Notes: generated from the letters alone by a model not told the origin. Shown: positions 35,107 through 44,130, numbered from the stretch's first letter. The stretch: DNA of 64,000 nt from Paeniglutamicibacter psychrophenolicus (GCF_030812255.1 NZ_JAUSSH010000004.1:224931-288930), one strand, 5' to 3'. Numbers and translations are program-made.

Positions 35107-36768
35107 TCAGCGGCGCACGTCAGCGGCCCTCCGGTTGGCCTGAAGGACCTCTTCCATGTAGGGGGCGCGCACCTCCGGGGAGATGCGGCAGTCCACCAGG
35201 AACACCCCGTTGGCGCCGGCGGCGACCCATTCCCGCAGGCCCGAAAGGTCTTCGAGGGCGCGGACCTTGGTGGCCTGGGCGCCGAGCCCGCGGGCCACGG
35301 CGGCAAAGTCGACCTCGGGAATCAGCATGGGCCCCTCGTGCAGCCCGATCGAGCCGTACTGGTGGATCTCGGCTCCGTAGCCGGCGTCGTTGTAGATGAC
35401 GATGATGCCGCTGCGCACCGAGCGGATGACCGATTCCAGGTCCGCCAGGCCCATCAGGAAGCCGCCGTCCCCGCTGGCCAGCACGATCGTGGAGTCCGGC
35501 GCGGCGGCCCCGGCACCCACCGCGGAGGCCAGGCCCAGGCCGATGCTTTGGTAGGCGGTGCCCACCAGGTGCAGCGCGTGCGGGCCCGGCACCTTCCAGT
35601 ACATGGGGCCCCAGCCGATGAAGTGCCCGCCGTCCTGCACCACGACGCGGTCCGCCGGCATGATCGAATCCAGCGCCCGGGCCACCGCGCGGGGGTCGAG
35701 CAGCCCGTCCGGCGCCGTTGCGTCCCCCCGGGCGTGCTCGCCGGTCCGGGCCAGGCGGTCCCCCGCCTGGTCCGCCCAGCGTGCACCGGCCTCGCGCCGG
35801 GCCACCAACGGCAGCAGGGCGGTCGCAACCGCAGCGGCGTCCGCCCGGATGAAGGCATCCACCCGCGGGCTGGTCGCTGTCTGCGCGACATCGACCTGGA
35901 TCACCTGTGCGCCGTCGTTGAACAGCTCCCCGAAGCGGGTGGTGAATTGGTTCAGGCCTGCCCCGAGCACCAGCACCACGTCGGACTCGTGGACCAGTGC
36001 CGCGGTTTCTTCCGAGGAAAAGCCGCCGGTGATCCCCAGGTCGCCATGGCGCCCGGCCAGCAGGTTCGGCGCCAGGACGGTGCTGGAACTCAGCGCACCC
36101 AGGGAATCGGCGAGCGCGGTGATCGCATCCGCGGCACCCGCCAGGCGCGCCCCGCGCCCGTAGAGCACCAGCGGGCGCTTGGCCTCGTTCAGGGCCGCGG
36201 CGGCCTGGGCGAGCAGTTGCGGTGCGGCGGACGGGTAGCCGGGATCAAGGGTGAAATCCGCCAGGGTCGGGGCCTGTTCCCCGGCGGCTTCGTCGGCGAC
36301 GATGTCGTAGGGAATCGAGATGACCACCGCGGTGCGTTCGCGCAGGGCGTGGGCCACGGCCTCAAGGGCAATGGCCATGGGGCGCCGGGCATCGACCACG
36401 AAGGTCTTGGCTCCCACGGCATCGTTGACGGCCTTCTGGTCGATGTCCCAGGGGCGGGCGCCGGTGGTTGGCTGGTCGCCGGTGAGCAGCACCATCGGGA
36501 TCCGGGCCTTGGCGGCCTCGGCCAGCGGGGTGATCGCGTTGCTGAAGCCCGCGCCGTAGGTGGTCGTGGCGACGGCCGGCTTTCCGGTGACGCGGAAGTA
36601 GGCATCGGCGGCGGTGACCGCGGCCGATTCGTGGCGCACGGCGGTGAAGCGGAATCCGGTGCGCACGGCGGCGTCGAGGAAATGGGCATTGCCGTTGCCC
36701 ATGACCCCGAAGATCTCGGAGGTGCAGGTTAAAAGAGCGCGGGAAACGGCAGCGGAAACTGTAGACAT
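35107..36768 (-). CDS. Thiamine-diphosphate-dependent enzyme (acetolactate-synthase-like)
   Basis: The 553-residue enzyme has the three-domain layout of the ThDP decarboxylase family. The catalytic glutamate is in VRHESAAVTAADAYF, and the cofactor motif is ASGDGGFLMG, completed by IYNDAGYGAE. No FAD-binding region typical for true acetolactate synthase stands out, and no small subunit or ilvC is nearby. The gene is alone and so the substrate is open: acetolactate synthase-like, benzoylformate decarboxylase-like and related enzymes all fit. GAAAG precedes the ATG. Confidence 0.83.
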   Translation of the reverse strand: MSTVSAAVSRALLTCTSEIFGVMGNGNAHFLDAAVRTGFRFTAVRHESAAVTAADAYFRVTGKPAVATTTYGAGFSNAITPLAEAAKARIPMVLLTGDQPTTGARPWDIDQKAVNDAVGAKTFVVDARRPMAIALEAVAHALRERTAVVISIPYDIVADEAAGEQAPTLADFTLDPGYPSAAPQLLAQAAAALNEAKRPLVLYGRGARLAGAADAITALADSLGALSSSTVLAPNLLAGRHGDLGITGGFSSEETAALVHESDVVLVLGAGLNQFTTRFGELFNDGAQVIQVDVAQTATSPRVDAFIRADAAAVATALLPLVARREAGARWADQAGDRLARTGEHARGDATAPDGLLDPRAVARALDSIMPADRVVVQDGGHFIGWGPMYWKVPGPHALHLVGTAYQSIGLGLASAVGAGAAAPDSTIVLASGDGGFLMGLADLESVIRSVRSGIIVIYNDAGYGAEIHQYGSIGLHEGPMLIPEVDFAAVARGLGAQATKVRALEDLSGLREWVAAGANGVFLVDCRISPEVRAPYMEEVLQANRRAADVRR

Positions 36769-37164
36769 TTTTGTGACTTTCGAATGCAGCAAAAAGAAAT
36801 AAGGCCATATTCGTCTTCGGGCAACGAACCCGGATTTCGCCCATTTTTAGAGCGACGGCAGGAACTTCAGAAACGTTCCGCCTGACGATGCCACGATATC
36901 CGGGCCACCGTGTCCTGCGCAACATTGCGACCCCGAAAGGCGGGGGGCGACAGCGTCCTTGCCCCTTGGCCGATCCCGGCGGGGCGCGGAACCAACGCAC
37001 CATTTCCGGGAGTCCTGGCCTGGCGGATCTTCCCGATTTCTGCCCTTCCCCGGCCGGCCGCGCTGCCGCACCGGGCCCCTTCCACGTCCCCCTCGCTTGG
37101 CATGTCGAAAGCAACGTTGGCCTGTGTCTTCGCAAACCAACGCCGCCTTGCCCGCGACATTCAC
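36769..37164. other. Gene-free stretch between the ThDP enzyme and the ABC operon
   Basis: The first 90 bases are AT-richer and should hold the leftward promoter of the ThDP enzyme. The remainder is GC-rich and carries open frames on both strands, but none has a ribosome site with a convincing protein. I see no RNA gene or repeat in it. Confidence 0.4.
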
Positions 37165-37194
37165 GGTGGCGGGGTAGCTGCGGTCCCCGCCGCC
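37165..37194 (-). terminator. Terminator after the DrrB-like permease
   Basis: GGTGGCGGGG (37165-37174) pairs with CCCCGCCGCC (37185-37194) with one mismatch or wobble. It abuts the permease stop codon on the minus strand. Confidence 0.6.
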
Positions 37195-37959
37195 TCAGCG
37201 GATCCTGCGGCGGTATTTGGCGATCGCGAACCCGTAGGAGACGGCCAGGATGCCGAGCAGCCAGGCCAGCGCGATCCAGATGTCGTTGCCGACCGGCTCC
37301 TGGGCGAACAGGGCCCGGACGGTGTTCACGATGGAGGTCACCGGCTGGTTCTCGGCGAACCACGCAACGGGGCCGGGCATCGAACCGGTGGGCACGAAGG
37401 CCGAGGAAATGAACGGGAGGAAGATCAACGGGTAGCTGAATGCGCTCGCCCCGTCGACCGTCCTTGCCGAGAGCCCGGCGATCACGGCGATCCAGGTCAG
37501 CGTCAGGGTGAACAGGACCAGGATGCCGGCGACCGCGAGCCAGGCGCCCACCGAAGCCCCGGTGCGGAACCCCATGGGCAACGCGACGCCGACGACCGCC
37601 GCAACGGAGAGAAGGTTCGCGGCCAGGGACGTGAACACGTGGGCCCAGAGCACGGACGAGCGGGCGATCGGCATGGATGCGAAGCGTTCGAAGATCCCGC
37701 CCTGCATGTCCAGGAACAGCCGGTAGGCGGTGTACGCGACGCCGGAGGCGATCGTGATCAACAGGATGCCGGGGAGCATGTAGTTGACGTATGACTGCCC
37801 GGAGCCGGTGTTGATCGCGCCGCCGAGCACGTAGACGAACAGCAGCATCAGGGCGATCGGGGTGATCACGGTGGTGATGATGGTGTCGGGGCTGCGCAGG
37901 ATGTGGCGCAGCGAGCGGCCGGTCAAGACGCCGGTGTCGGCCAGGACGTGGGTGGTCAT
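37195..37959 (-). CDS. ABC-2 type transporter permease (DrrB-like)
   Basis: The 254-residue membrane protein has six helices and the ABC-2 pattern, with a first helix near TVITPIALMLLFVYVLGGAI and the ABC-2 motif region FERFASMPIARSSVLWAHVF. It overlaps the ATPase gene by ATGA. DrrAB-type pairs export drugs or lipids. It is the last gene of the PadR-DUF1048-ABC operon. Confidence 0.9.
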   Translation of the reverse strand: MTTHVLADTGVLTGRSLRHILRSPDTIITTVITPIALMLLFVYVLGGAINTGSGQSYVNYMLPGILLITIASGVAYTAYRLFLDMQGGIFERFASMPIARSSVLWAHVFTSLAANLLSVAAVVGVALPMGFRTGASVGAWLAVAGILVLFTLTLTWIAVIAGLSARTVDGASAFSYPLIFLPFISSAFVPTGSMPGPVAWFAENQPVTSIVNTVRALFAQEPVGNDIWIALAWLLGILAVSYGFAIAKYRRRIR

Positions 37960-38789
37960 TGGATTTCCTTTCCCGCCTGGACCGTGCCGTCGGCGCGGCC
38001 GCCCGTGGCGGTGTCGATCCCGCCACCGTCTTCCACGAGGGCCAGGAAAACGTCTTCGAGGGAAGGCTGCTTCTCGACGTATTCGAGCTTGGCGGGCGGG
38101 AGCAGTGCCTTGAGTTCGGCGAGGGTGCCGTTTTGGATGATGGTGCCCTTGTGCAGGATCGCGATGCGGTCCGCGAGGGTCTCGGCCTCGTCAAGGTCTT
38201 GCGTCGTGGGCAGCACGGTCGTGCCGGCGGCGGCAAGGCCCCTGACCGTCTGCCACACCTCGAGTCGGGCCTGCGGATCCAGTCCGGTGGTGGGCTCGTC
38301 GAGGAAGATGACCGGCGGGTTGCCGATCAGGCTCATCGCGATGTCGAGCCGGCGGCGCATGCCGCCGGAATACGTCGAGGCCTTGCGGTTCCCCGCCTCG
38401 GTGAGCGTGAAGCGGGCCAGCAGGGCCTCGGCGATCGCGCCCGGGTCCTGCAGGTGGCGCAGCCTGGCGATCAGCACGAGGTTCTCCCGTCCGGTGAGCA
38501 CCTCGTCGACCGCGGCGAACTGGCCGGTCAGGCTGATCGACTCGCGCACCAGGCTCGGCTGGGCGGCGACGTCGAAGCCGTTGACCACCGCGGTGCCCGC
38601 GTCGGCCTTCAGCAGCGTCGAGAGGATCCGCACCAGCGTGGTCTTTCCGGCGCCGTTGGAGCCCAGCAGCGCGAAGACGCTGCCCGTCCGCACGTCGAAG
38701 TCGACGCCCCGCAGCACCTGCAGGTCCTTGAAGGATTTCTCGATGCCCCGCACCCGGATCGCGGACCCGGGGGCTTGGTCTGTTTCCAT
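37956..38789 (-). CDS. ABC transporter ATP-binding protein (DrrA-like)
   Basis: The 277-residue ATPase shows Walker A LLGSNGAGKTT, signature YSGGMRRRLDIA, Walker B VIFLDEPTTGLD and a C-terminal DrrA-type extension (EKQPSLEDVFLALVED). The usual switch histidine is replaced: the sequence reads LPTTQDLDEAE where many ABC ATPases have TH, as is normal in the DrrA group. ATG 38789 has GGGGAAG ahead. It should power the DrrB-like permease. Confidence 0.92.
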   Translation of the reverse strand: METDQAPGSAIRVRGIEKSFKDLQVLRGVDFDVRTGSVFALLGSNGAGKTTLVRILSTLLKADAGTAVVNGFDVAAQPSLVRESISLTGQFAAVDEVLTGRENLVLIARLRHLQDPGAIAEALLARFTLTEAGNRKASTYSGGMRRRLDIAMSLIGNPPVIFLDEPTTGLDPQARLEVWQTVRGLAAAGTTVLPTTQDLDEAETLADRIAILHKGTIIQNGTLAELKALLPPAKLEYVEKQPSLEDVFLALVEDGGGIDTATGGRADGTVQAGKEIQ

Positions 38790-38814
38790 GGGGACTTCCC
38801 CGTTTCCGATGGGG

Positions 38815-39177
38815 TCAGGCTTCGTCAACGGACTGGTCGATGGCATCATTCAGGCGCTTGCGCTCCTTGTTGATCCATTGGCCATCCGCGTAGTTTGCGA
38901 TGAAGGCATCGGCGAACTCAACAGGGTCTTCCCCGACGATGTCCCGGATCGGCGTGCCGTCGGTGGCTGCGCGCTCGATCAGGTCGGCGAGGTCCTCGAG
39001 CATCTGCATGAAGACATCGCCCTTGACGATCGACCCGGCGTACATGAAGTAGCGTTCGATCCCGTCGACTGCGGTTCGATAGCTCGCGGGGAGCTGTTCC
39101 TTGCGGGCCTTGTACTGGCGCCAGCGCTTCTTGTCCTCGAACGATCCGGTGACCAATTCGATCCACTTTGCTGCCAT
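38815..39177 (-). CDS. DUF1048 protein of the PadR operon
   Basis: The 120-residue soluble, helical protein starts MAAKWIELVTGSFEDKKRWRQYKAR and ends with a C-terminal helix rich in charges (INKERKRLNDAIDQ). The layout is that of DUF1048, a family commonly encoded next to PadR regulators and ABC exporters. Function is unknown; a role in sensing or regulation is inferred. It starts 2 bases after the PadR stop. Confidence 0.85.
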   Translation of the reverse strand: MAAKWIELVTGSFEDKKRWRQYKARKEQLPASYRTAVDGIERYFMYAGSIVKGDVFMQMLEDLADLIERAATDGTPIRDIVGEDPVEFADAFIANYADGQWINKERKRLNDAIDQSVDEA

Positions 39178-39179
39178 GT

Positions 39180-39530
39180 CTACTCTCCTTTTTCCTGCGT
39201 GTCTTCAATGTGTTGCTTCAGCTGCGCGATCCGTGCCGCAAGGAAGCTCCAGGTCCCCCAGAACTCCTCGAGGTACTCGCCGCCTTGCGCGTTCAGCGAG
39301 TAGACCTTGCGTGGTGGCCCCTTTTCGGACGGGACCTTTTCGACGTCGACGAGATCGCGCTTTTCGATCCTGATCAGCACGGCGTACACGGTGCCCTCGA
39401 CGATGTCGGAGAAGCCCTCGTCGCGCAGCCGGGCCGTGATCTCGTAGCCGTATGCCGGCCGCACGGCCAGGATCGCGAGGATCATGCCCTCGAGCGTGCC
39501 CTTGAGCATCTCGGTCATTTGCTTGCCCAT
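39180..39530 (-). CDS. PadR-family transcriptional regulator
   Basis: The 116-residue protein has the PadR winged-helix: KGTLEGMILAILAVRPAYGYEITARL, then the wing in SEKGPPRKVYSLNAQGGEYL and a C-terminal dimerisation helix. PadR proteins repress their own operon and are released by the exported compound. It is first in its operon with a promoter at 39576-39603. ATG 39530 follows a GAGAGGGGG site. Confidence 0.92.
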   Translation of the reverse strand: MGKQMTEMLKGTLEGMILAILAVRPAYGYEITARLRDEGFSDIVEGTVYAVLIRIEKRDLVDVEKVPSEKGPPRKVYSLNAQGGEYLEEFWGTWSFLAARIAQLKQHIEDTQEKGE

Positions 39531-39575
39531 GGAACCCCCTCTCCCCAACTACTCTGCACTGCTAACTACCACTAA

Positions 39576-39603
39576 ATAGTAACACTGAATAGCGGTCGCA
39601 CAA
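39576..39603 (-). promoter_or_regulatory. Promoter of the PadR-DUF1048-ABC operon
   Basis: On the minus strand TTGTGC (39598-39603) and TACTAT (39576-39581) lie 16 bases apart, 46 bases upstream of the PadR start. The AT-rich stretch just downstream, with repeated TAGT/CTA units, is a likely PadR binding site. Confidence 0.6.
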
Positions 39604-39918
39604 GAGGGAAATTCCCGAATCTTGGTCGATTGATTTCGGCAGTGGCGCACTGCCCTTCACGCACCCGGGGCACCCCGGGCCGGGCGCCATCGCCTGCCGC
39701 GTGGCGACGGAGGCTTCGTTGCGCGCGGGGGATGCCGTCCGCGAGCGCAATCCGCAGGTCGAAGGCCGAATGGAACAAGGGGGCCCGGGAACCAAGCCGA
39801 CGCGGGTCGGGGCAGTGCCGTGCATCAGTTCGGGCCGGAAACACGCGCCGGCACCCTTGGCGTGGCGCTGGGCATCACGCGGCCGGGCTACCGCTGGACA
39901 CGCCATCCGGAAACAGAA
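39604..39918. other. Gene-free stretch between the PadR operon and tRNA-Lys
   Basis: No gene with a ribosome site or recognisable product is seen on either strand, and no repeat or RNA structure beyond the tRNA terminator at its right end. The base composition is GC-rich like the coding DNA. Confidence 0.4.
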
Positions 39919-39949
39919 GATCCCCGCTCTCCCAAGGAGAACGGGGACC
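39919..39949 (-). terminator. Terminator after tRNA-Lys
   Basis: On the minus strand GGTCCCCG pairs with CGGGGATC around an inner CTCC/GGAG stem, followed by TTCTGTTT. It starts 7 bases past the tRNA 3' end. Confidence 0.75.
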
Positions 39950-39955
39950 GATCTG

Positions 39956-40028
39956 TGCGCCCTGCGGGGCTCGAACCCGCGACCAATGGATTAAAAGTCC
40001 AGTGCTCTACCAACTGAGCTAAAGGCGC
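39956..40028 (-). tRNA. tRNA-Lys (TTT)
   Basis: A 73-base cloverleaf on the minus strand: acceptor GCGCCTT/AGGGCGC, D arm TAGCTCAGTTGGTAGAGCA, anticodon TTT in ACTTTTAATC and T arm GCGGGTTCGAGCCCCGC. CCA is not encoded. It has its own terminator and a TAATAT box at 40050-40055. Confidence 0.95.
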
Positions 40029-40324
40029 ATCGGCACTTAGCCATCACCCATATTAGCGGATAACCCGGCATCTTCTGGACATCCTGGACAGATTCAACCG
40101 GCACGTGGAACCCGGGGGTTTGTGGTGGTCACCCTCGTCATGGCCGCGTTGGCCACCGACTTCCCGGCTCGGGCAGGTAGCGGCCCAATTCCAATTGGCG
40201 GGCCGCGCAGGCCTGGTCCCGGGCGGGGCAGTGGCCGCAGCGCTCACCACGCATGTTGCCTCCGGACCGGCCGGCCTGCCCGCCGATGGGCAAGTATCCA
40301 GCCGGGCAGAGTATCCTCTAGCCC

Positions 40325-40984
40325 ATGAAAGGCCATCCAGCATTGACTCCACCGGCAACCACATTCCGCCACCACAAGCCCAAGCCATTTGCGCCCATGG
40401 ACTTCGACCCGTTCGAGGGCGGCGCCGATCCGGCACGAGTCTCGGAGGCCGCGCACCTCTCCGCCCAGGCGCTGGTCCACGCCGGAAAACTCAACAACGA
40501 CCCCCTGGTCCGCGAGCGCCTCGTGCGGCTGGCCGAGGACGAGGGCCTGGAGGTCATTGCCGAGCTCTGGTCCAAGGCCCCGGCCCGGTCGCTTCCCGGC
40601 TCCCTGTGGCGCCTGTACGCAATCAGAGCCGCAACGGTCAACAACCCCGAGGCCATGGCCTCCTTCTTTGCCGCCGGCGCCCACCTGGCCCAGGTGGAGC
40701 GCGTCGTGGCCGGAGCCGCGGAGCCTCCGGGCGCCGAGGAGCTGTGCGCCATGACCAGCTCGATCCTCACCGGCGCCTTCGACGGCGAGTTCGACGTCGC
40801 CTTGGAACGCACCGCCGCCTACTGCCGGGTCATCGCCCTGGGCCAGGCCGAACAAGCCGACGCCGCCGAGCTCTCACACCCGGAGCGTGCCACGCTGATG
40901 ACCACCCGGGCACATGCCCTGGTGAAGACCGCCGAGGACCTGGAATCCGCGGCTGCCTCATGGCGGGCCGGGGAGCTTGACTGA
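40325..40984 (+). CDS. Conserved protein of unknown function upstream of the phosphate genes
   Basis: I do not recognise a family for this 219-residue soluble protein. It has a flexible N-terminus with PPATTFRHHKPKPFAP, then a helical body with an Ala/Glu-rich pattern. No signal peptide, membrane segment or catalytic motif is seen. A TATCCT box 7 bases ahead of the ATG, without a Shine-Dalgarno, suggests a leaderless message. It is followed after 283 bases by the DUF47-PiT pair. Confidence 0.75.
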   Translation: MKGHPALTPPATTFRHHKPKPFAPMDFDPFEGGADPARVSEAAHLSAQALVHAGKLNNDPLVRERLVRLAEDEGLEVIAELWSKAPARSLPGSLWRLYAIRAATVNNPEAMASFFAAGAHLAQVERVVAGAAEPPGAEELCAMTSSILTGAFDGEFDVALERTAAYCRVIALGQAEQADAAELSHPERATLMTTRAHALVKTAEDLESAAASWRAGELD

Positions 40985-41267
40985 GGGTTCCTTCACGCTG
41001 CGCGCGAATATGGGGCGCCCGATGTTGACAGGAAGGCCTGTTTCCTAGAAAACTGGACTCACGGTGCCGGACCGCGGCAGCCCCGGGCTCCAACTTTCAG
41101 CCGCTACGAGCGGCCTTCCGCCGAGAGGCGCTCCCGGTTCGGCACCGCCAACTTCTCCCCCGCATTCGCAGGGGACGCACTTCACACCGTCCCGGACGGG
41201 CTTGTTAACCTTCGATGCGTAAACTGGGCTTCGACCCGCACTTTCCTTTCCATCCGGTGGTATCTTC

Positions 41268-41882
41268 GTGAAGTTTAGATTGTTCCCTTCGGACACGCGT
41301 GGCCTGGAGCTCCTGCGCGACCTGGCCACCGAGGTCCACCACTGCGTCGGCGTGCTGTCCGAAATGCTTGGATCCGACGAGGACCGCGAACTGCATCTCG
41401 AGGCGCTCAACGCCTCCGAGGTCAAGACCACCGACCTGCACTACGCGGTGCTCACCCACCTGCGCACCAGCTACGTCAACCCGTTGCCACGCGAGGACGT
41501 CTACACCTTTTCCCGCCTGCTCCACGAGGCGGTCGAACAGCTCAGCGGCGCCGGCGACCTCATCTCCCACCTGGGCAAGCGCCAGCTTTCGCACCGTGCG
41601 GCCGAACAGCTTGAACTCATCGGGCGGCAGGCCGAACTCACCACCCAGGCCCTGGGCCAGCTCCAGCACCTGGACGACCTCGAGGACCTGTGGCTGGAAC
41701 TGGTGCGCATCTCCAAGCGGGCTCACCGGACCCACCGAACCTGGGTTGGGGAGATCGGGGAGCTGAGCAAGGCCGGAACCATCATCCGCCACCGCTCGGT
41801 CGCCGAGCAGTTCCTGGCCTCTGCGCAATCCCTGCGCGCCGTGGCCGACCACCTTGGCCGCGTCCTGGTCAAGGAATCCTGA
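41268..41882 (+). CDS. DUF47/PhoU-like protein of the PiT phosphate system
   Basis: The 204-residue protein is fully helical and belongs to the DUF47 (PhoU-like) group, with MKFRLFPSDTRGLELLRDLA at the start and the metal-binding pattern VHHCVGVL. DUF47 genes precede pit genes in many bacteria and modulate the transporter. The start is GTG. It ends 7 bases before the PiT gene, which it should serve. Confidence 0.87.
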   Translation: MKFRLFPSDTRGLELLRDLATEVHHCVGVLSEMLGSDEDRELHLEALNASEVKTTDLHYAVLTHLRTSYVNPLPREDVYTFSRLLHEAVEQLSGAGDLISHLGKRQLSHRAAEQLELIGRQAELTTQALGQLQHLDDLEDLWLELVRISKRAHRTHRTWVGEIGELSKAGTIIRHRSVAEQFLASAQSLRAVADHLGRVLVKES

Positions 41883-41889
41883 GCCGGGC

Positions 41890-42915
41890 GTGATTACCGG
41901 ACAATCCTTCATGATGGTCGTGGTGCTGTTGTGCACCTGTGCCTTCGCGTTCCTCAACGGCTTCCGCGACGCCTCGAACTCCGTTGCCGTCGCGGTGCGC
42001 AACCGGGCACTGACTCCCACCTATGCGGTCCTGGTGGCGGCGTTCTTCACCTTCGCGGGCACCATGCTTTCAACCAGTTTCGGGGTTTATCTGGTCTCCG
42101 CGGTGGAGCTGAACGTCCCGGACGGGATCCCGGGCCTGGCCCTGCTGCTGTCCGCGTTGCTTGCGGGCGGCGCCTGGGCGCTGCTGTGCTGGTGGCGCGG
42201 GCTGCCGGTGTCCTCCACGCATTCGTTGATCGCCGCGCTTGCCGGGGCCTCCGGTGCCTCCGCGCTGCTGGGCAACGACGGCGTGCATGACGCCTGGCGG
42301 ATGCTCGCCGGCGGGGTGCTGCTGCCGTTGGTCTTCACCCCGGTCTTCGCCTTCGCCGTCTCCTACGCCCTGGTCATCCCTGTCACCTGGCTGGTGCGCC
42401 ATTCCACGGCCTCCGACGTCAACGGCGTCTCCCGTGCCGGCCAGGCCATTGCGGCGTGCGCGGTGGCCCTGGGCAACGGGCTGCAGGACGGCCAGCGCAC
42501 CGGCGCCTTCCTGACCCTGGCCCTGGTGACCGCCGGTGCTGCCGAGCCCGGCTCCATCATGCTCGGCCCGCAGCTGCTCGGTGCCGGCTGCCTGGCCGCC
42601 GGTGTCCTCTTCGGCGGCTGGCGCATCGCCCACACCCTTGCCTACCGGCTGGTCAACATGGACCCGTTGCGCGGCATGGTCGCCCAGTCGGTCTCCGCGG
42701 CCATGCTATTCCTCGGCGCCATGCTGATCCACCTGCCGATCTCCACCACCCAGGCGGTCACCAGCTCGATTGTTGGGGCCGGCGCAAACCAGCGCTTCGA
42801 GTCCGTGACCTGGCGGCATGTGAACCGCATCCTGCGGCACTGGGTCGCCACCCCGCTGGTGTGCGCCGTCGTGGGCGGGATCCTGTACCTGGCCATGCAC
42901 CCGCTGGTGAGCTGA
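41890..42915 (+). CDS. PiT-family inorganic phosphate transporter
   Basis: The 341-residue membrane protein has about ten helices and the duplicated PiT signature in altered form: LNGFRDASNSVAVAVRNRA near the start and GNGLQDGQRTGAFL in the second half. The middle segment PVSSTHSLI is a further PiT hallmark. It imports metal-phosphate with protons at low affinity. The start is GTG 41890; an ATG pair at 41911 is possible. The DUF47 gene immediately upstream supports the call. Confidence 0.88.
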   Translation: MITGQSFMMVVVLLCTCAFAFLNGFRDASNSVAVAVRNRALTPTYAVLVAAFFTFAGTMLSTSFGVYLVSAVELNVPDGIPGLALLLSALLAGGAWALLCWWRGLPVSSTHSLIAALAGASGASALLGNDGVHDAWRMLAGGVLLPLVFTPVFAFAVSYALVIPVTWLVRHSTASDVNGVSRAGQAIAACAVALGNGLQDGQRTGAFLTLALVTAGAAEPGSIMLGPQLLGAGCLAAGVLFGGWRIAHTLAYRLVNMDPLRGMVAQSVSAAMLFLGAMLIHLPISTTQAVTSSIVGAGANQRFESVTWRHVNRILRHWVATPLVCAVVGGILYLAMHPLVS

Positions 42916-42958
42916 CCGGCGAGCGCACGGGGCACGGCGGGCAACGGCCCCTTGGCGA

Positions 42959-43990
42959 TTAGTGCCCCTGGATGGCCCCGGGCATTGCCAGCTTCAGCTC
43001 CGCGGCGATCCGCCCGAGTTCCGACCAGGTCCTGGAATTGACCTCCACCGGGTGCCCGGCGGGGTAGCTGTCCCCCACCGACGGGCCTTCGCCCGGCACC
43101 CGGATGGGTCCGCTGCCGGCTTCCGGCTCGCCGGACTTCACGTGGTCGATGAACTCCTCGACCTGCGCGGTGAATTCGTGCAGCTCGCGCAGCTGCGCCA
43201 CGTCGATCGCGACGACCAGGGTCCCCTGGTGGTCGGCCGTCTTCCGCTCCGAGACGGTTTCCGAGCCCGAGAGCGCGCCGCCGAGGGCCTCGACCAACAG
43301 CGCCAGCCCGAAGCCCTTGAACCCGCCGAAGGGCTTGAGCAGCCCCTCGGGGGTCACCCACTGCCCGGACAGCTCCGTGCCGCGGTCGCGTTCCTCGGCC
43401 AGCCGACCGCCGGCCACCGTGCTGGTGGCAAAGTCGATGACCAGATGCGGCGCACTCGCGCGCGGGACCCCGGCGGCAATCGGGTTGGTCGACAGCCGGG
43501 CCCGGGTGCCGCCCGGCGGCACCACGACCTGCCCGGCCCCGTTGTTGTTCCCGAACAGCAGGGTCGCCACCCCGGCGCTGGCCGCCTCCTCGCAGAACGG
43601 GGCAAACCGCCCCGCATACTCGCTGTTGCGCACCGCGACCGCGGCGATCCCGTGGGCCTTGGCACGGGCCACTGCCACCGCCGTGGCATCGCGCAGCGCA
43701 AAGTGCCCGTAGGTGCCGTTGCCGTTCATGCGCACCAGGGAGCCGGTGTCCAGCTCGATCGAGGCCCGCGCCCCGGGCTGCGCGAATCCCTTCAGCGCAC
43801 GGTCGACGTACTCGGGAAGCCTGCGCATCCCGTGCGAGGGGTGGTTGGCCAGCTCCGAGGCGATCAGCTGGTCCGCCATGTAGGCGGCGTCCGTCCCGGA
43901 GGCCCCGACCGCGGCCATGGCCTTCACGACGAATCCGTGCAGGTCTCCCGCCCTGCTTCTCTGGTGCACCGTTGCGGTTTCTTCGCTCAC
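42959..43990 (-). CDS. Malate/lactate/ureidoglycolate dehydrogenase (LDH2 family)
   Basis: The 343-residue protein is a member of the LDH2/MDG oxidoreductase family. It shows the N-terminal HPSHGMRRLPEYV, the catalytic region AVAVRNSEYAGRFA, and the nucleotide-binding GNNNGAGQVV and NPIAAGVPR. It oxidises 2-hydroxyacids with NAD(P). GTG 43990 is preceded by AAGGAA. The exact substrate cannot be read. The gene is convergent with the PiT gene and follows the pst operon by 296 bases. Confidence 0.88.
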   Translation of the reverse strand: MSEETATVHQRSRAGDLHGFVVKAMAAVGASGTDAAYMADQLIASELANHPSHGMRRLPEYVDRALKGFAQPGARASIELDTGSLVRMNGNGTYGHFALRDATAVAVARAKAHGIAAVAVRNSEYAGRFAPFCEEAASAGVATLLFGNNNGAGQVVVPPGGTRARLSTNPIAAGVPRASAPHLVIDFATSTVAGGRLAEERDRGTELSGQWVTPEGLLKPFGGFKGFGLALLVEALGGALSGSETVSERKTADHQGTLVVAIDVAQLRELHEFTAQVEEFIDHVKSGEPEAGSGPIRVPGEGPSVGDSYPAGHPVEVNSRTWSELGRIAAELKLAMPGAIQGH

Positions 43991-44130
43991 GTAGTTTCCT
44001 TCTGTGTGTGTGGGGGGTGGGCTGGTTCCCCACCATACCGACGGCAAGCACCCTCGGTGGCCAGGCCCGCTGGCGCGGCGCACCCGCCCCGGTCGTCCCC
44101 CAAGCAAAACGGGAACAGATGTTAAACGAG

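Noticed and set aside
36847..37164. Possible small gene or pseudogene between the ThDP enzyme and the ABC operon
   Set aside because: The open frames have no ribosome site, no family pattern and differ in reading on both strands without support.
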